A DNA stretch of 64,000 nucleotides from Streptomyces sp. HUAS ZL42. GTDB lineage: Bacteria; Actinomycetota; Actinomycetes; Streptomycetales; Streptomycetaceae. The notes under the pieces are model-generated. The model worked only from the letters and a program-made list of their open reading frames with translations, was not told the origin of the DNA and made no database searches. Shown here piece after piece: positions 17,838 through 26,717 of the stretch (position 1 is its first letter; each line of letters opens with the position of its first letter). The stretch covers positions 2,480,001 through 2,544,000 of the forward strand of contig NZ_CP160403.1 in NCBI RefSeq assembly GCF_040782645.1. The letters run 5' to 3'. Both the position numbers and the translations under genes were made by a program.

Positions 17838-17990
17838 GTGGATTCGGCGGTCACCGCGACCGCGCTCGCGCACGACGGACCGGGCCTCGACGCGTGCCCC
17901 GCCCGGGACGAGGCACCGGTGCTGCGCAACCACGGACAGCGGGCCCGCCCGGACGTGATCGCGAGCTTCGGGCCGCACCGGTACACCTGA
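17838..17990 (+). CDS. Possible short or decayed gene behind the iron box
   Basis: A GTG-started frame of 50 codons with GC-rich third positions, ending FGPHRYT. Coding-like sequence continues past its stop in another frame (HLTRLVLITAPRFPHRRPLF, to about 18076), so this looks like the remnant of a longer iron-regulated gene carrying a frameshift. No family is recognised. The rest of the gap to 18381 holds only a small GGGCG-TTA-CGCCC hairpin (18348-18360). Confidence 0.35.
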   Translation: MDSAVTATALAHDGPGLDACPARDEAPVLRNHGQRARPDVIASFGPHRYT

Positions 17991-18381
17991 CCCGCCTGGT
18001 GCTGATCACCGCCCCCCGGTTCCCGCACCGGCGCCCCCTCTTCCTGCTCACCAAGCCGCCGGCCACGGCAAGTTGAGGCACCCCTGGGGCGCACTCTCCT
18101 CTCCGTATCCCGTAAGATCGCCCGCGACTGGGACTCCCACTCGGTTACAGGTGATTCACAAATTCCTCACCTGCCGCAGGAACTTTCCGTGGAACCACCC
18201 GTACGGGTAGTCTTATTCGAACTCAACTCCCGCCCCTCAAGCGGCAGTTCGAGCAGAAAGCTGCCCTGGGCACCCCCCTTGCAATTCCTTGGCGGCCTCT
18301 TGCCCCGAAACCCCCTGAGGGCCTGTGGGATTGGGCCACTATGGCGGGCGTTACGCCCTATCCCAATGCAAGGGACCCCAG

Positions 18382-19431
18382 ATGAGACTGACCGACATAT
18401 CGCTGAACTGGCTGCTTCCGGGCGCCGTACTGCTCCTGGGCATGCTGGCGGCGGTTGCGGTGCTCCGGCGCGGCAAGAACTCCTCGGGGAAGGACACGAG
18501 CGCGGACGACTCGTGGGAGCGCAGCGAGGAGCGCCGCAGGCGCAAGGAGGCCATCTACGGCACCGCCTCCTACGTCCTTCTGTTCTGCTGCGCGGCGGTC
18601 GCCGCGGCACTCTCCTTCCACGGCCTGGTGGGCTTCGGCGAACAGAACCTCGGCCTCTCCGGCGGCTGGGAGTACCTGGTGCCGTTCGGCCTGGACGGCG
18701 CCGCGATGTTCTGCTCCGTGCTCGCGGTGCGCGAGGCCAGCCACGGTGACGCGGCCCTCGGCTCCCGGATACTCGTGTGGACCTTCGCGGGCGCCGCGGC
18801 CTGGTTCAACTGGGTGCACGCACCCCGGGGCTTCGGCCACGACGGCGCACCGCAGTTCTTCTCCGGCATGTCGCTGTCGGCCGCAGTGCTGTTCGACCGC
18901 GCCCTGAAGCAGACCCGCCGGGCCGCACTGCGCGAGCAGGGCCTGGTGCCGCGGCCGCTGCCGCAGATCCGCGTCGTTCGCTGGCTGCGGGCCCCCCGTG
19001 AGACCTACAAGGCGTGGTCGCTGATGCTCCTGGAGGGCGTGCGCAGCCTGGACGAGGCCGTCGAGGAGGTCCGCGAGGACAAGGCCCGCAAGGACGAGAC
19101 CAAGCTGCGCCGTCGCGAGCAGCAGCGGGTCGAGCGGGCGCAGTTGAAGGCGATCAGCCGGGGCCACCGTGGCTTCCCCGGCCGTGGCGGCCGGGGGATG
19201 GAGGCCGCGCCGGCCCTGGAGCGGGCCACCACGGAACGCGTATCCGCGGAGCCCGCCATAGCGAACTCGGCAGAATCCCTGCCCGTACGCTCGCGGCCCT
19301 CCCTGCAGCCCGTTCGCCATGGCTCTGACCCGATCACCGTCGACCTCACGGCGGAGGACGACACGATGGCCCTGCCCCGCCTCGACTCCCTGGAGCGCAA
19401 GCTCAAGGACCTCGAGCAGCAGTTCGGCTGA
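18382..19431 (+). CDS. DUF2637 membrane protein
   Basis: A 349-residue protein with a hydrophobic N-terminal helix (LNWLLPGAVLLLGMLAAVAVL), a basic stretch, then the DUF2637 core of about four membrane segments (SYVLLFCCAAVAAALSFHGLVGF, YLVPFGLDGAAMFCSVLAVREA, FAGAAAWFNWVHA). A long charged, coiled-coil-like tail follows. Related DUF2637 proteins occur in Streptomyces plasmid-transfer and developmental contexts; nothing here decides the role. The ATG at 18382 has AAGGGA 6 bp upstream. A very strong hairpin follows the stop. Confidence 0.75.
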   Translation: MRLTDISLNWLLPGAVLLLGMLAAVAVLRRGKNSSGKDTSADDSWERSEERRRRKEAIYGTASYVLLFCCAAVAAALSFHGLVGFGEQNLGLSGGWEYLVPFGLDGAAMFCSVLAVREASHGDAALGSRILVWTFAGAAAWFNWVHAPRGFGHDGAPQFFSGMSLSAAVLFDRALKQTRRAALREQGLVPRPLPQIRVVRWLRAPRETYKAWSLMLLEGVRSLDEAVEEVREDKARKDETKLRRREQQRVERAQLKAISRGHRGFPGRGGRGMEAAPALERATTERVSAEPAIANSAESLPVRSRPSLQPVRHGSDPITVDLTAEDDTMALPRLDSLERKLKDLEQQFG

Positions 19432-19447
19432 GCAGCCGGGTACCACG

Positions 19448-19483
19448 GGAAGGGGGCGTGACCTTCGGGTCACGCCCCCTTCC
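19448..19483. terminator. Bidirectional terminator with UUCG tetraloop
   Basis: A perfect 16-bp stem (GGAAGGGGGCGTGACC and its complement) closed by a TTCG loop within C(UUCG)G, one of the most stable RNA hairpins. It sits between two convergent genes and should end transcription from both sides. Confidence 0.9.
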
Positions 19484-19491
19484 GTTGTCCG

Positions 19492-19980
19492 TCAGGCCGC
19501 TCCGGGGTCGAGTTCGAACCACACCGCCTTCCCCACCCCGTGGGCCCGTACGCCCCACGCGTCCGCGAGGGACTGCACCAGGACCAGGCCTCTGCCGTGC
19601 GTACCGTCGTCGGCGTTCGGCACCCGCAGCCGGGGTCTGCGGGCCACGAAGTCCCGCACCTCCACCCTGAGGCCAAGCGGTCCCACAGTGGCCGTGAGGA
19701 CCGCGTCGTGATCGGTGTGGACGAGCGCGTTGGTGACGAGCTCGCTGGTGAGCAGTTCCGCTATCTCCGACCGCCCGGGTTTCCCCCAGTGCCGCAGCAG
19801 TTCGCGCAGCGCCCTGCGCGCTTCCGGCACAGCCCGCAGGTCCGCCCGCGCGAGTCTGCGCCTGAGCTGGGACGGCTGCACCCGGTCCGTGGCGCCGTCG
19901 GCCTTGTCCTCCACTGTCCTGGTCCCTGCCGAGGTTCCTGCGATCGTCAGGCGACCGCTGCCTCGTGCCTGCCTCTTCAT
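19492..19980 (-). CDS. RsbW-like ATP-binding regulatory protein
   Basis: A 162-residue GHKL-fold ATP-binding protein related to anti-sigma kinases RsbW/SpoIIAB. Readable boxes are the N-box ELLTSELVTNALVH (Asn for Mg-ATP), the G1 box VEVRD and the G2 box GRGLVLV. Members are abundant in Streptomyces and often regulate sigma factors or partner with XRE/DUF397 genes; no partner is adjacent here. The upstream minus strand (to about 20143) shows a coding-like stretch in another frame. Confidence 0.85.
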   Translation of the reverse strand: MKRQARGSGRLTIAGTSAGTRTVEDKADGATDRVQPSQLRRRLARADLRAVPEARRALRELLRHWGKPGRSEIAELLTSELVTNALVHTDHDAVLTATVGPLGLRVEVRDFVARRPRLRVPNADDGTHGRGLVLVQSLADAWGVRAHGVGKAVWFELDPGAA

Positions 19981-20823
19981 GGCCCCCGCCCGCGCGCCGA
20001 TGTCGGTTCCCCTCCTGCTCGAACACGTTCACGGGGATCCATGCCCCGTCGACACCGCGCCAGTCATGTCGAATCGTCAACGACCAGGTGTTCGGCCATG
20101 CTGACGGCGTTTCGGCCGGTGTCCTGATCCCGGTGCGGACCATGGTCGAGGTGGGTCGGGGAGAACCCTTTCGGCGCCGTCCGGACCGCCGAGGAGCCGC
20201 CGTGCGCGACGCACCGAGCCCTGGTTGAGGCGTGCCTGGAGCGCGCAGTGTGGCGCGTGCCGGGCGAGCCGGTGCAGTCGGTGTGCCCCGCTGTCGGCCG
20301 CGTACGGTCCGTCGCGACGGGCGCCGAGTGGGGAAAGCCCTGGTCCACGAGCTGACTCGGGCCGGGAAAGCGGATGCCGGAGGCGTGGGCGGGCCGCCGG
20401 GTGGAGGTGGTGATCGACGCCGGGCTCACGGGCGACCCGCCCGGTTTCCAGGGGAAAGGACTTCTCTACGACGCCGCCGTCATGCCGCTGAAAGCGTTCA
20501 CTCCCGCAACCGTCACCGGCCGATCGCGTCCCCGGCGAGCCGGTGCGTCATGCACGCCTTCGAGCCTACGCACCCGGGCGTCGTACGGACCGCCCGAGAT
20601 GGCACCGTCCACCGATTCCGGTCTGCCGAACTCGCCGTACTCCAAGAAGGCGTGTGGCAGTTGGTGCCGGCCGCCGAGGTGCACTCGGATCTGCCGCACA
20701 CGGCGGACCCGGCCAACTCGTGCACGGCGAGCGCTTCTTCGCCGCCGCTTCGCCGAAGGCCGCCTCCCGCGACCGGCGAAGTTGGCCGGAATCCGGTGGT
20801 TCCCCGCGCGGCAGAGGCCGCCG
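19981..20823. other. 843-bp gap with coding-like fragments only
   Basis: No complete gene is convincing here. A stretch on the plus strand from ATG 20374 (MPEAWAGRRVEVVIDAGL) and another from ATG 20550 (MHAFEPTHPGVV) show GC-rich third positions for some 30-60 codons each, in different frames. On the minus strand 20466-20699 is also open. I recognise none of them. The region may hold a decayed gene. Confidence 0.4.
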
Positions 20824-22269
20824 TCACGCCTCCCAGACGGCCGCGGCCGTGCGGTCGTCGGCGTAACCCTTGACCCGTACCTGGGTGTCGGCGAGGAACG
20901 CGGCGAGGCCGGGCGGTTCCGGGCCGGACCAGCGTCCCGTCAGGTGCGCGCACAGATCGGGCTCGCCGCGCAGCGGGTCGGCCAGGCCGGCGGTGCACAT
21001 CAGGAGCGTGTCACCCGGACGGGCCACGGACGCGCGGAAGCGGAAGGGCTCGCGGGGCGGTTCGGGGGCCGGTTCGTACGGGCTCGGAGGCGTCGTGATG
21101 CCCAGGTCCATGGTGAGCCGGTCGCCCTCGGGGGTCTCGGCCGGCAGCGAGCCGAACCCGACGACCGGTTCGCCGGCGACATCGGTGACCTGGGGTTCGA
21201 TGTCCTGCCATGCGCCGTCCCTGAGACGGAACAGTCCGCCCGCGCCGACGCCGAAGAACACACGCGTACGGCACTCGGGGTCGGCGGGCAGCAGCAGGCA
21301 GCGCAGGGTGGCCGCGTACTCCTCGGGTTCGACGCCCTGTTCGGCGGCGCTGGCGCGGAGCTTGCCGAGGCTGCGGTCGGTGAGGCGGTGCAGGCCGGAC
21401 TTCAGGTCGCCGCGCCGGGCGCCCCGGATGTCCTCGGCGAGCCGGACGTGACTGCGGCCCACCGCCCGCCCGATCCAGTGGCAGGCCTCGGCCGCGGCGC
21501 GGTGCGCATCGGGGGTGGCCCGTGCGCCGGTGGCCATCGCCACCAGGATCAGCGCCTGCTCTCCCGTGCCGAAGCGGGCGGTGAGGAGGGAGTCGCGGCG
21601 CGGTTCGCCCCGGTAGCGCGCGGAGTCCCCGCGCACGGACACGGCCCGTAGCGTGCAGGCCCCGTACCGGGCCCCGTCCAGCACGGTGTCCGCGACCAGG
21701 TCGTCGAGGTCGTCCGGGTCGGCGAGCGGCAGCGCGGTGGGCTCGGCATCGTAGGTGGGCGGGCCGGAGCCGACGTAGTCCTTGAGGACGGGGAGGTCGG
21801 GGGCGGTGGCGGTGCGGGCGCCGTCGGGGTCGGGCGCGGGGTGAGACGTGTCCTGGTCGGCGGGGGTGACGGCCGGGGGGCTCTCCGGTACGGAGGGGGC
21901 CGCGTCGAGCGGCATCCGGGACTCGGGAACGGTCGCGGCCGGGGGTGTCTCGGTGGACGTACGGCCGCCGGTCGGGGACGGTGCAGGGCCTGCGGGGGCC
22001 CGCTCGGCGAACCCCTGGGGCAGCGGTCCGGGCGGCAAGGTCGTCGGGCCCGGGGGTGCGTCCGGCGGCGGTTCCCAGGGGGCGCGCTGCCGTGCGGGCT
22101 CGGGTCCGGCGGAGGCGTCGGGGTGCCGGCTCACCGTTCCGGCCGCGGAGGCGAAACGGTCGTCCAGCGAATCGGACGCGGCCGCGGGGCCGGTGTCCTC
22201 GGTGGAGTCGTCGTACAACAGCCCCCACCAGTCGTCGTGACCGGTGGGCCTTCCCCCCTGCTGGTTCAT
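20824..22269 (-). CDS. PP2C-like protein with long Pro-rich N-terminus
   Basis: A 481-residue protein. The first 160 residues are Pro/Ala-rich and probably disordered. The remainder resembles the PP2C phosphatase fold (YGACTLRAVSVRGDSARYRG, ALILVAMATGARATPDAHRAAAEA, VARPGDTLLMCTAGLAD). The metal-binding Asp-Gly pair of active PP2C enzymes is replaced by ATGARAT, so it may be an inactive or divergent phosphatase. ATG 22269 follows a G-rich site. It is divergent from the DUF456 gene. Confidence 0.65.
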   Translation of the reverse strand: MNQQGGRPTGHDDWWGLLYDDSTEDTGPAAASDSLDDRFASAAGTVSRHPDASAGPEPARQRAPWEPPPDAPPGPTTLPPGPLPQGFAERAPAGPAPSPTGGRTSTETPPAATVPESRMPLDAAPSVPESPPAVTPADQDTSHPAPDPDGARTATAPDLPVLKDYVGSGPPTYDAEPTALPLADPDDLDDLVADTVLDGARYGACTLRAVSVRGDSARYRGEPRRDSLLTARFGTGEQALILVAMATGARATPDAHRAAAEACHWIGRAVGRSHVRLAEDIRGARRGDLKSGLHRLTDRSLGKLRASAAEQGVEPEEYAATLRCLLLPADPECRTRVFFGVGAGGLFRLRDGAWQDIEPQVTDVAGEPVVGFGSLPAETPEGDRLTMDLGITTPPSPYEPAPEPPREPFRFRASVARPGDTLLMCTAGLADPLRGEPDLCAHLTGRWSGPEPPGLAAFLADTQVRVKGYADDRTAAAVWEA

Positions 22270-22420
22270 GCCCCCAATTGTCCACCGCACGGGCCGTAGG
22301 AAAACGGGGCATGAGGAAAATCCTGCACGGTGTTCCCTGCCGTACGGCGGATCCGGCTCGGTGACCGCACATCAGGGCTCTTGGCCTGCGCCTTCTAGCA
22401 CACTCCTGCACTCTGGGCAC

Positions 22421-22903
22421 ATGGGAGCGTGGGAACTCCTGCTGGTCGGGCTGGTCGTCCTGCTCGGCCTGTGCGGGGTGCTGGTACCCGGGGTGCCGGG
22501 GTCGTGGCTGGTGTGGGCCGCGGTCCTGTGGTGGGCGCTGAAGGACCCGCAGCCGGTCGCCTGGGGCGTCCTCGTGGGGGCGACCGTCGCGCTGTTCCTC
22601 TCCCAGGTGGTGCGCTGGGCCCTGCCGCCGCGGCGCCTGCGTGAGAGCGGCGCCACCCCTCGGATGGCGGTGTACGCAGGAGTCGGCGCGCTTCTCGGCT
22701 TCGTGCTGCTCCCCGTGCTCGGCGCGATCCCCGGCTTCATGGCCGGCATCTACCTCTCCGAACGGCTCCGCCTGGGCCGCCACGGCGACGCGCGGGCGGC
22801 CCTGCGCACGGCGATGCGCTCGGGCGGCTCCAGCGTGCTGGCGGAGCTGTTCACCTGCATGCTGATCGCGGCGGCCTGGCTGGGGGCGGTGATCTCGGGC
22901 TGA
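22421..22903 (+). CDS. DUF456 membrane protein
   Basis: A 160-residue integral membrane protein with the DUF456 pattern: an N-terminal hairpin (WELLLVGLVVLLGLCGVLVPGVPGSWLVW), two further segments (WGVLVGATVALFLSQVV, YAGVGALLGFVLLPVLGAIPGFMAG) and a C-terminal helix. Gly/Pro-rich turns between helices are typical. The start is the ATG that begins the first membrane segment; upstream codons are not convincing. Function unknown. Confidence 0.75.
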   Translation: MGAWELLLVGLVVLLGLCGVLVPGVPGSWLVWAAVLWWALKDPQPVAWGVLVGATVALFLSQVVRWALPPRRLRESGATPRMAVYAGVGALLGFVLLPVLGAIPGFMAGIYLSERLRLGRHGDARAALRTAMRSGGSSVLAELFTCMLIAAAWLGAVISG

Positions 22904-22999
22904 CGCGGGTGCTGCGCACGGCGCCGAAACCGGCGTAGGCCCAGAGCCCTAGGACGATGATCCGATGTGTCCGGCGGCCGGACGTGCTTGGCTGCGGGC

Positions 23000-23383
23000 A
23001 TGACCGGATTCAGCGCGGCCGAGCGTGCCTACCTGAAGTCGCAGCGGCTGGGGCGGCTGGCCACCGTCGACGCCGACGGGCAGCCGCAGGCGAACCCCGT
23101 CGGCTTCTTCCCGCAGGACGACGGGACGATCCTGATCGGCGGCCGCGCGATGGGCCGCACGAAGAAGTGGCGCAACCTGCGCCGGAACCCGAAGGTCGCC
23201 CTCGTCGTGGACGACATCGCGAGCGTCCGCCCGTGGCGGGTCCGGGGCGTCGACATCCGCGGCGAGGCCGAACTCCTCACCGGCCCGCACGAGCTGGGCC
23301 CGCACTTCAGCGAGGAAGTGATCCGCATCCGTCCGATGCGGATCCACAGCTGGGGGCTGGAGGGTCCGGAAGAGGACGGCTAA
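23000..23383 (+). CDS. PPOX-class F420-dependent oxidoreductase
   Basis: A 127-residue split-barrel flavin/deazaflavin-binding protein. RLGRLATVDADGQPQANPVGF is the typical first strand pair, followed by GRTKKWRNLRRNPKVALVVDD and VRGVDIRGEAELL. Actinobacterial members of this size usually use cofactor F420. The substrate is unknown. Its stop codon overlaps the convergent methyltransferase stop by 4 bp. Confidence 0.8.
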   Translation: MTGFSAAERAYLKSQRLGRLATVDADGQPQANPVGFFPQDDGTILIGGRAMGRTKKWRNLRRNPKVALVVDDIASVRPWRVRGVDIRGEAELLTGPHELGPHFSEEVIRIRPMRIHSWGLEGPEEDG

Positions 23384-23898
23384 GCGACGGGCGGCTGCAG
23401 AGACCCCTCCAGGGTGAGCAGCCGCACCTTGCGGTCCAGGCCGCCCGCGTAGCCGGTCAGCGCTCCGTCCGCTCCGATCACCCGGTGGCACGGCCGCACG
23501 ATCAGCAGCGGGTTGGCGCCGATCGCCCCGCCGACGGCCCGTACGGCGGCCCTGGACGCACCGATCCGCGCGGCGATCTCTCCGTACGTCGTGGTCGCCC
23601 CGAACGGAACGGTGTCGAGGGCGGCCCAGACCCGCTCCCGGAACTCGGTCCCGTCGGCGCGCACCGCCAGCCGGAACTCCTTGAGTTCGCCGGCGAAGTA
23701 GGCGGCGAGCTGCTCCTCGGCGCCGCGGAACGGGCCGGGGTCGCGCCGCCGGCCGCCCTGGACGGTACGGCCGCCCTTCTGACCGGGCACGGACAGGGAG
23801 GTCAGTGCCCCGTCCGGGTCGGCGGTGAGGAGAAGGGGCCCGAGGGGGCTGTCGACGGTCGTCCAGTAGGTCCCGGGCAGGTTCGGGGTGGTCATCAT
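23380..23898 (-). CDS. ogt: Methylated-DNA--protein-cysteine methyltransferase
   Basis: A 172-residue suicide repair protein that takes alkyl groups from O6-alkylguanine. The active-site motif is VRPCHRV, and VPFGATTTYGEIAARIG is the DNA-binding helix region. Its ATG overlaps the stop of the upstream Ada/AlkA gene (TAATG), so the two are translationally coupled and together reproduce the functions of a full Ada regulon. Confidence 0.95.
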   Translation of the reverse strand: MMTTPNLPGTYWTTVDSPLGPLLLTADPDGALTSLSVPGQKGGRTVQGGRRRDPGPFRGAEEQLAAYFAGELKEFRLAVRADGTEFRERVWAALDTVPFGATTTYGEIAARIGASRAAVRAVGGAIGANPLLIVRPCHRVIGADGALTGYAGGLDRKVRLLTLEGSLQPPVA

Positions 23899-25304
23899 TA
23901 CTCCAACTCCCCTGCTGTACGCAGGTGTTGAACGGCATACGAGCGCCAGGGGCGCCAGGTCCCGGGGATGTCGGCGCCGGGCGGCGCGACATCGGGGTCG
24001 CCGAGGGCCCGGCTGCGGATCACGGCGACCGTGGCCCCGTCGAGGCCGGGCAGGGCGAGCAGCGTCTGCTCCGCGCCGTCCCGGTCGGCCCCCGGGTCCA
24101 GCCGTACGGTGCCGTCGGCGAGGGCCGCGGCGAGCGCACCCAGGGGCCCGTGGGGTTCCGCCCCGGACTCGGCGAGGACGGCCGGTTCCGGGAAGAGGTG
24201 GGTGAGGGTGCCGCGGGGGGTGTCGAGCGCCTTGCCGTACTGCCTGACCAGCCGCTCGGCCGCGTCCCGCCCGACCAGCGCCCGCACCGCGAGTTCTTCC
24301 GGATCCGCGGCGCCCGGCGAGCGCAGCCCCGGTCGTGCGGCGATCAGCGGGGCGAGTCGCGGATCACCGCCGAGCCGCTCGTCCACGGCGTACGGATCGG
24401 CGTCGAGGTCGAACAGCCGGCGCAGCCGCTGCACGGCGGTGGTCAGGTCCCGCGGATCGGTGAGGTGCAGCCGGGCGTCGAGCCAGCCACCGGGGTGCGC
24501 CCCGGACGTGGGCTTCGGGGCGCCGGACCGCTCGTCGACGGCGGCGATCCCGGTGCCGTACGGCAGCCGGAGCGTACGACAGTACGTCCGGCCGCCGGGC
24601 GCGCCGCTCACGTCCTCGATGCCGGCGACGGCCTCCCGCTCGAGGAGGTCGAAAACGGCACGGGCGTGATACGGGCCGCGGTGGGCGAGCCGCAGCGGGA
24701 TCCCGGCGGCCGGACCGGCCGCACGGGCACCTCTGGACGCCCCCTTGGGCGCGGTGGCCCTCAGCTCGCTGGGCGTCGAGGCGTACACGGCCCGGATCGT
24801 GTCGTTGAACTGGCGCACGCTGGCGAACCCGGAGGCGAACGCGATCTCCGTGACCGGCAGATCGGTCGTCTGCAGCAGGGTGCGTGCGGTGTGCGCGCGC
24901 TGGGCCCGGGCGAGCGCCACGGGCCCGGCCCCGAGCTCGGCGGTGAGCTGCCGCTGCACCTGCCGCGCGCTGTACCCCAGCCGTACGGCGAGCCCGGCGA
25001 CACCCTCACGGTCCACGACCCCGTCCCCGATCAGCCGCATGGCCCGGCCCACGACGTCCGCGCGCACGTTCCACGCGGCGGACCCCGGCACGGCGTCCGG
25101 CCGGCACCGCCGACAGGCCCGGAACCCCGAGCCCTGCGCGGCGGCGGAGGTGGCGAAGAAGCGCACGTTGCGCCTCTTCGGGGTGATGGCCGGGCAGCTG
25201 GGGCGGCAGTAGACACCGGTGGTTTCGACGCCGAAGAAGAACTCCCCGTCGAACCGGGCGTCACGACTGCGGACTGCCTCGTACCTGGTGTCTTCGTCCA
25301 TCAC
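23898..25304 (-). CDS. Ada/AlkA-type regulator and 3-methyladenine glycosylase
   Basis: A 468-residue fusion. Residues about 1-75 are the Ada zinc domain (GVYCRPSCPA and CRRC supply the four Cys, one a methyl acceptor). An AraC-type helix-turn-helix follows (about 85-185, LAVRLGYSARQVQRQLTAELG). The C-terminal part is AlkA-like (about 200-468). The HhH motif LPGLDGATVAVIRSRALGDPD is clear, but the segment after it is short: PPGADIPGTWRPWRSYA reaches the end with fewer residues than classical AlkA. Whether glycosylase activity is kept is uncertain. It probably senses methyl-phosphotriesters and activates its own operon. Confidence 0.9.
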   Translation of the reverse strand: MMDEDTRYEAVRSRDARFDGEFFFGVETTGVYCRPSCPAITPKRRNVRFFATSAAAQGSGFRACRRCRPDAVPGSAAWNVRADVVGRAMRLIGDGVVDREGVAGLAVRLGYSARQVQRQLTAELGAGPVALARAQRAHTARTLLQTTDLPVTEIAFASGFASVRQFNDTIRAVYASTPSELRATAPKGASRGARAAGPAAGIPLRLAHRGPYHARAVFDLLEREAVAGIEDVSGAPGGRTYCRTLRLPYGTGIAAVDERSGAPKPTSGAHPGGWLDARLHLTDPRDLTTAVQRLRRLFDLDADPYAVDERLGGDPRLAPLIAARPGLRSPGAADPEELAVRALVGRDAAERLVRQYGKALDTPRGTLTHLFPEPAVLAESGAEPHGPLGALAAALADGTVRLDPGADRDGAEQTLLALPGLDGATVAVIRSRALGDPDVAPPGADIPGTWRPWRSYAVQHLRTAGELE

Positions 25305-25422
25305 GGGTTCAAGTGTCGACGAGGGCCGGAGACGGTGCTGGCGGGATTCGGACGTGACGCTGGGGTTGGCATGGGGTGGGTTTCGCTCACCGGCGCCGGC
25401 CGGGTGCCGCTGCGCCCGCCCG

Positions 25423-25456
25423 CCCCCAGTCTCGGCTTCGCTCGAGCGGGGCCCCC
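25423..25456. repeat. GC-rich palindromic repeat between repair and rsgA genes
   Basis: CCCCCAGTCTCGGCTTCGCT followed by CGAGCGGGGCCCCC. On the minus strand it reads GCTCGAGCGAAGCCGAG between G-runs, a string I recall as a common Streptomyces small repeat. It is related to the repeat that breaks the deacetylase gene at 3264. Confidence 0.6.
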
Positions 25457-25490
25457 ATCACCCCAGCGGCACGACTGCCCGCGGCTACGG

Positions 25491-26585
25491 CTATGGACGC
25501 ATACGCCCCCGCTTCGCCTCCATCGCCGCCTTCCCCTCGGCCCCCCTCCGCTTCCACTCCTTGCGGATCTCCGACCGAAGCCGCGCATCGGTCTTGGCGA
25601 CGATCCGCTGGTTCTCCCGCATCAACTTGCGATAGCTGTCCAACCGCCGCACTGCCAGTTCTCCGGAGGAGATCGCGGCCTGCACCGCGCACCCCGGCTC
25701 CGCCTCGTGCGCGCAGTCGTGGAAGCGGCACTCCTCCGCCAGCTCCTCGATCTCGGAGAACACCTGCCCGACCCCGCTCCCGGCGTCCCAGAGCCCGACC
25801 CCGCGCAGCCCCGGCGTGTCGATGAGAACCCCGCCGCCGGGCAGCGCGAGCAGGTTGCGCGTGGTCGTCGTGTGGCGGCCCTTCCCGTCCGCCTCCCGCG
25901 TGGCCTGTACATCCATCACCTCCTCCCCGATCAGCGCGTTCGCGAGCGTCGACTTGCCCGCGCCGGACTGCCCGAGCAGCACGGACGTACCACCGGAGAC
26001 GACGGCGACGAGCACCTCGAGCCCGTCTCCGTCCAGGGCGCTGACCGGCAGCACGGGCACACCCGGTGCCGACAACTCGACGTCCTGCACGAGGTGCGCG
26101 AGCGTCACCGCGTCGGGCACGAGGTCGGCCTTGGTGAGCACGACCACGGGCTGCGCGCCGGACTCCCAGCCGAGGGCCAGGAACCGTTCGAGACGGCCGA
26201 GGTCGAGTTCCGCGGCCAGGGACACGGCGACGATCGCGTGGTCGACGTTGGCGGCGAGGATCTGCCCCTCGGACCGCTTGGAGGAGGTGGAGCGCACGAA
26301 AGCGGTACGACGGGGCAGATACGTCCGTACATAGCGGGGGTTTCCGGCGGGTTCGACGGCGACCCAGTCGCCGGTGCAGACGACCCGCAGCGGATCGTGC
26401 GGCGTGACGAACGCGGTGTCCGCGCGCACGGTCCCGTCGGCGGTGACCACGTCGCACTGCCCGCGGTCGACCCGGACCACACGTCCGGGCAGCAGCCCCT
26501 CACTGCCGTAGGGGGCGAACGCGTCGGCCCAGTCCTCGTCCCAGCCGTAGGGAGCCAACGCGGAGAAAGCGGAGATGGAAGTCAA
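25491..26585 (-). CDS. rsgA: Ribosome small-subunit-dependent GTPase RsgA
   Basis: A 364-residue circularly permuted GTPase that checks late 30S subunit assembly. An N-terminal OB domain is followed by the G4 motif TKAD, then the Walker A motif GQSGAGKST, G2 TTTTRN, G3 DTPG, and a C-terminal zinc knuckle (CRFHDC with a further Cys in EPGC). It starts with TTG at 26585, with AAGGG 7 bp upstream. A 23-codon reading frame with a very good ribosome site lies just upstream on the same strand and may be a leader peptide. Confidence 0.93.
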   Translation of the reverse strand: MTSISAFSALAPYGWDEDWADAFAPYGSEGLLPGRVVRVDRGQCDVVTADGTVRADTAFVTPHDPLRVVCTGDWVAVEPAGNPRYVRTYLPRRTAFVRSTSSKRSEGQILAANVDHAIVAVSLAAELDLGRLERFLALGWESGAQPVVVLTKADLVPDAVTLAHLVQDVELSAPGVPVLPVSALDGDGLEVLVAVVSGGTSVLLGQSGAGKSTLANALIGEEVMDVQATREADGKGRHTTTTRNLLALPGGGVLIDTPGLRGVGLWDAGSGVGQVFSEIEELAEECRFHDCAHEAEPGCAVQAAISSGELAVRRLDSYRKLMRENQRIVAKTDARLRSEIRKEWKRRGAEGKAAMEAKRGRMRP

Positions 26586-26645
26586 GGGTGACCCTTCACA
26601 AGGGCGGCCCCGGCGGCGCGCTACCGAGCGCGCGGGAAAGGTGAG

Positions 26646-26717
26646 TCAGCCGGTGGCCACGGAGGTGGGCTTGATGAACTCCTGGATGCGGGCAGCGCCC
26701 ATCACAGAGACAGCCAT
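26646..26717 (-). CDS. Candidate 23-residue small protein or leader peptide upstream of rsgA
   Basis: ATG at 26717 follows GGGAGG with 8 bp spacing and opens a 23-codon frame ending TGA at 26646. The peptide starts MAVSVMGAARI, then QEFIKPTSVATG. Third positions are G or C in most codons. It ends 60 bp before the rsgA start. No family is recognised. It may be a regulatory leader of rsgA or an independent small protein. Confidence 0.5.
   Translation of the reverse strand: MAVSVMGAARIQEFIKPTSVATG

Noticed and set aside
18167..18610. 147-codon minus-strand frame upstream of the DUF2637 gene
   Set aside because: It overlaps the DUF2637 start region, has poor codon bias and no ribosome site.
20374..21651. 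425-codon plus-strand frame crossing into the PP2C-like gene
   Set aside because: Only the first 30-odd codons look coding; the rest is antisense to the PP2C-like gene.
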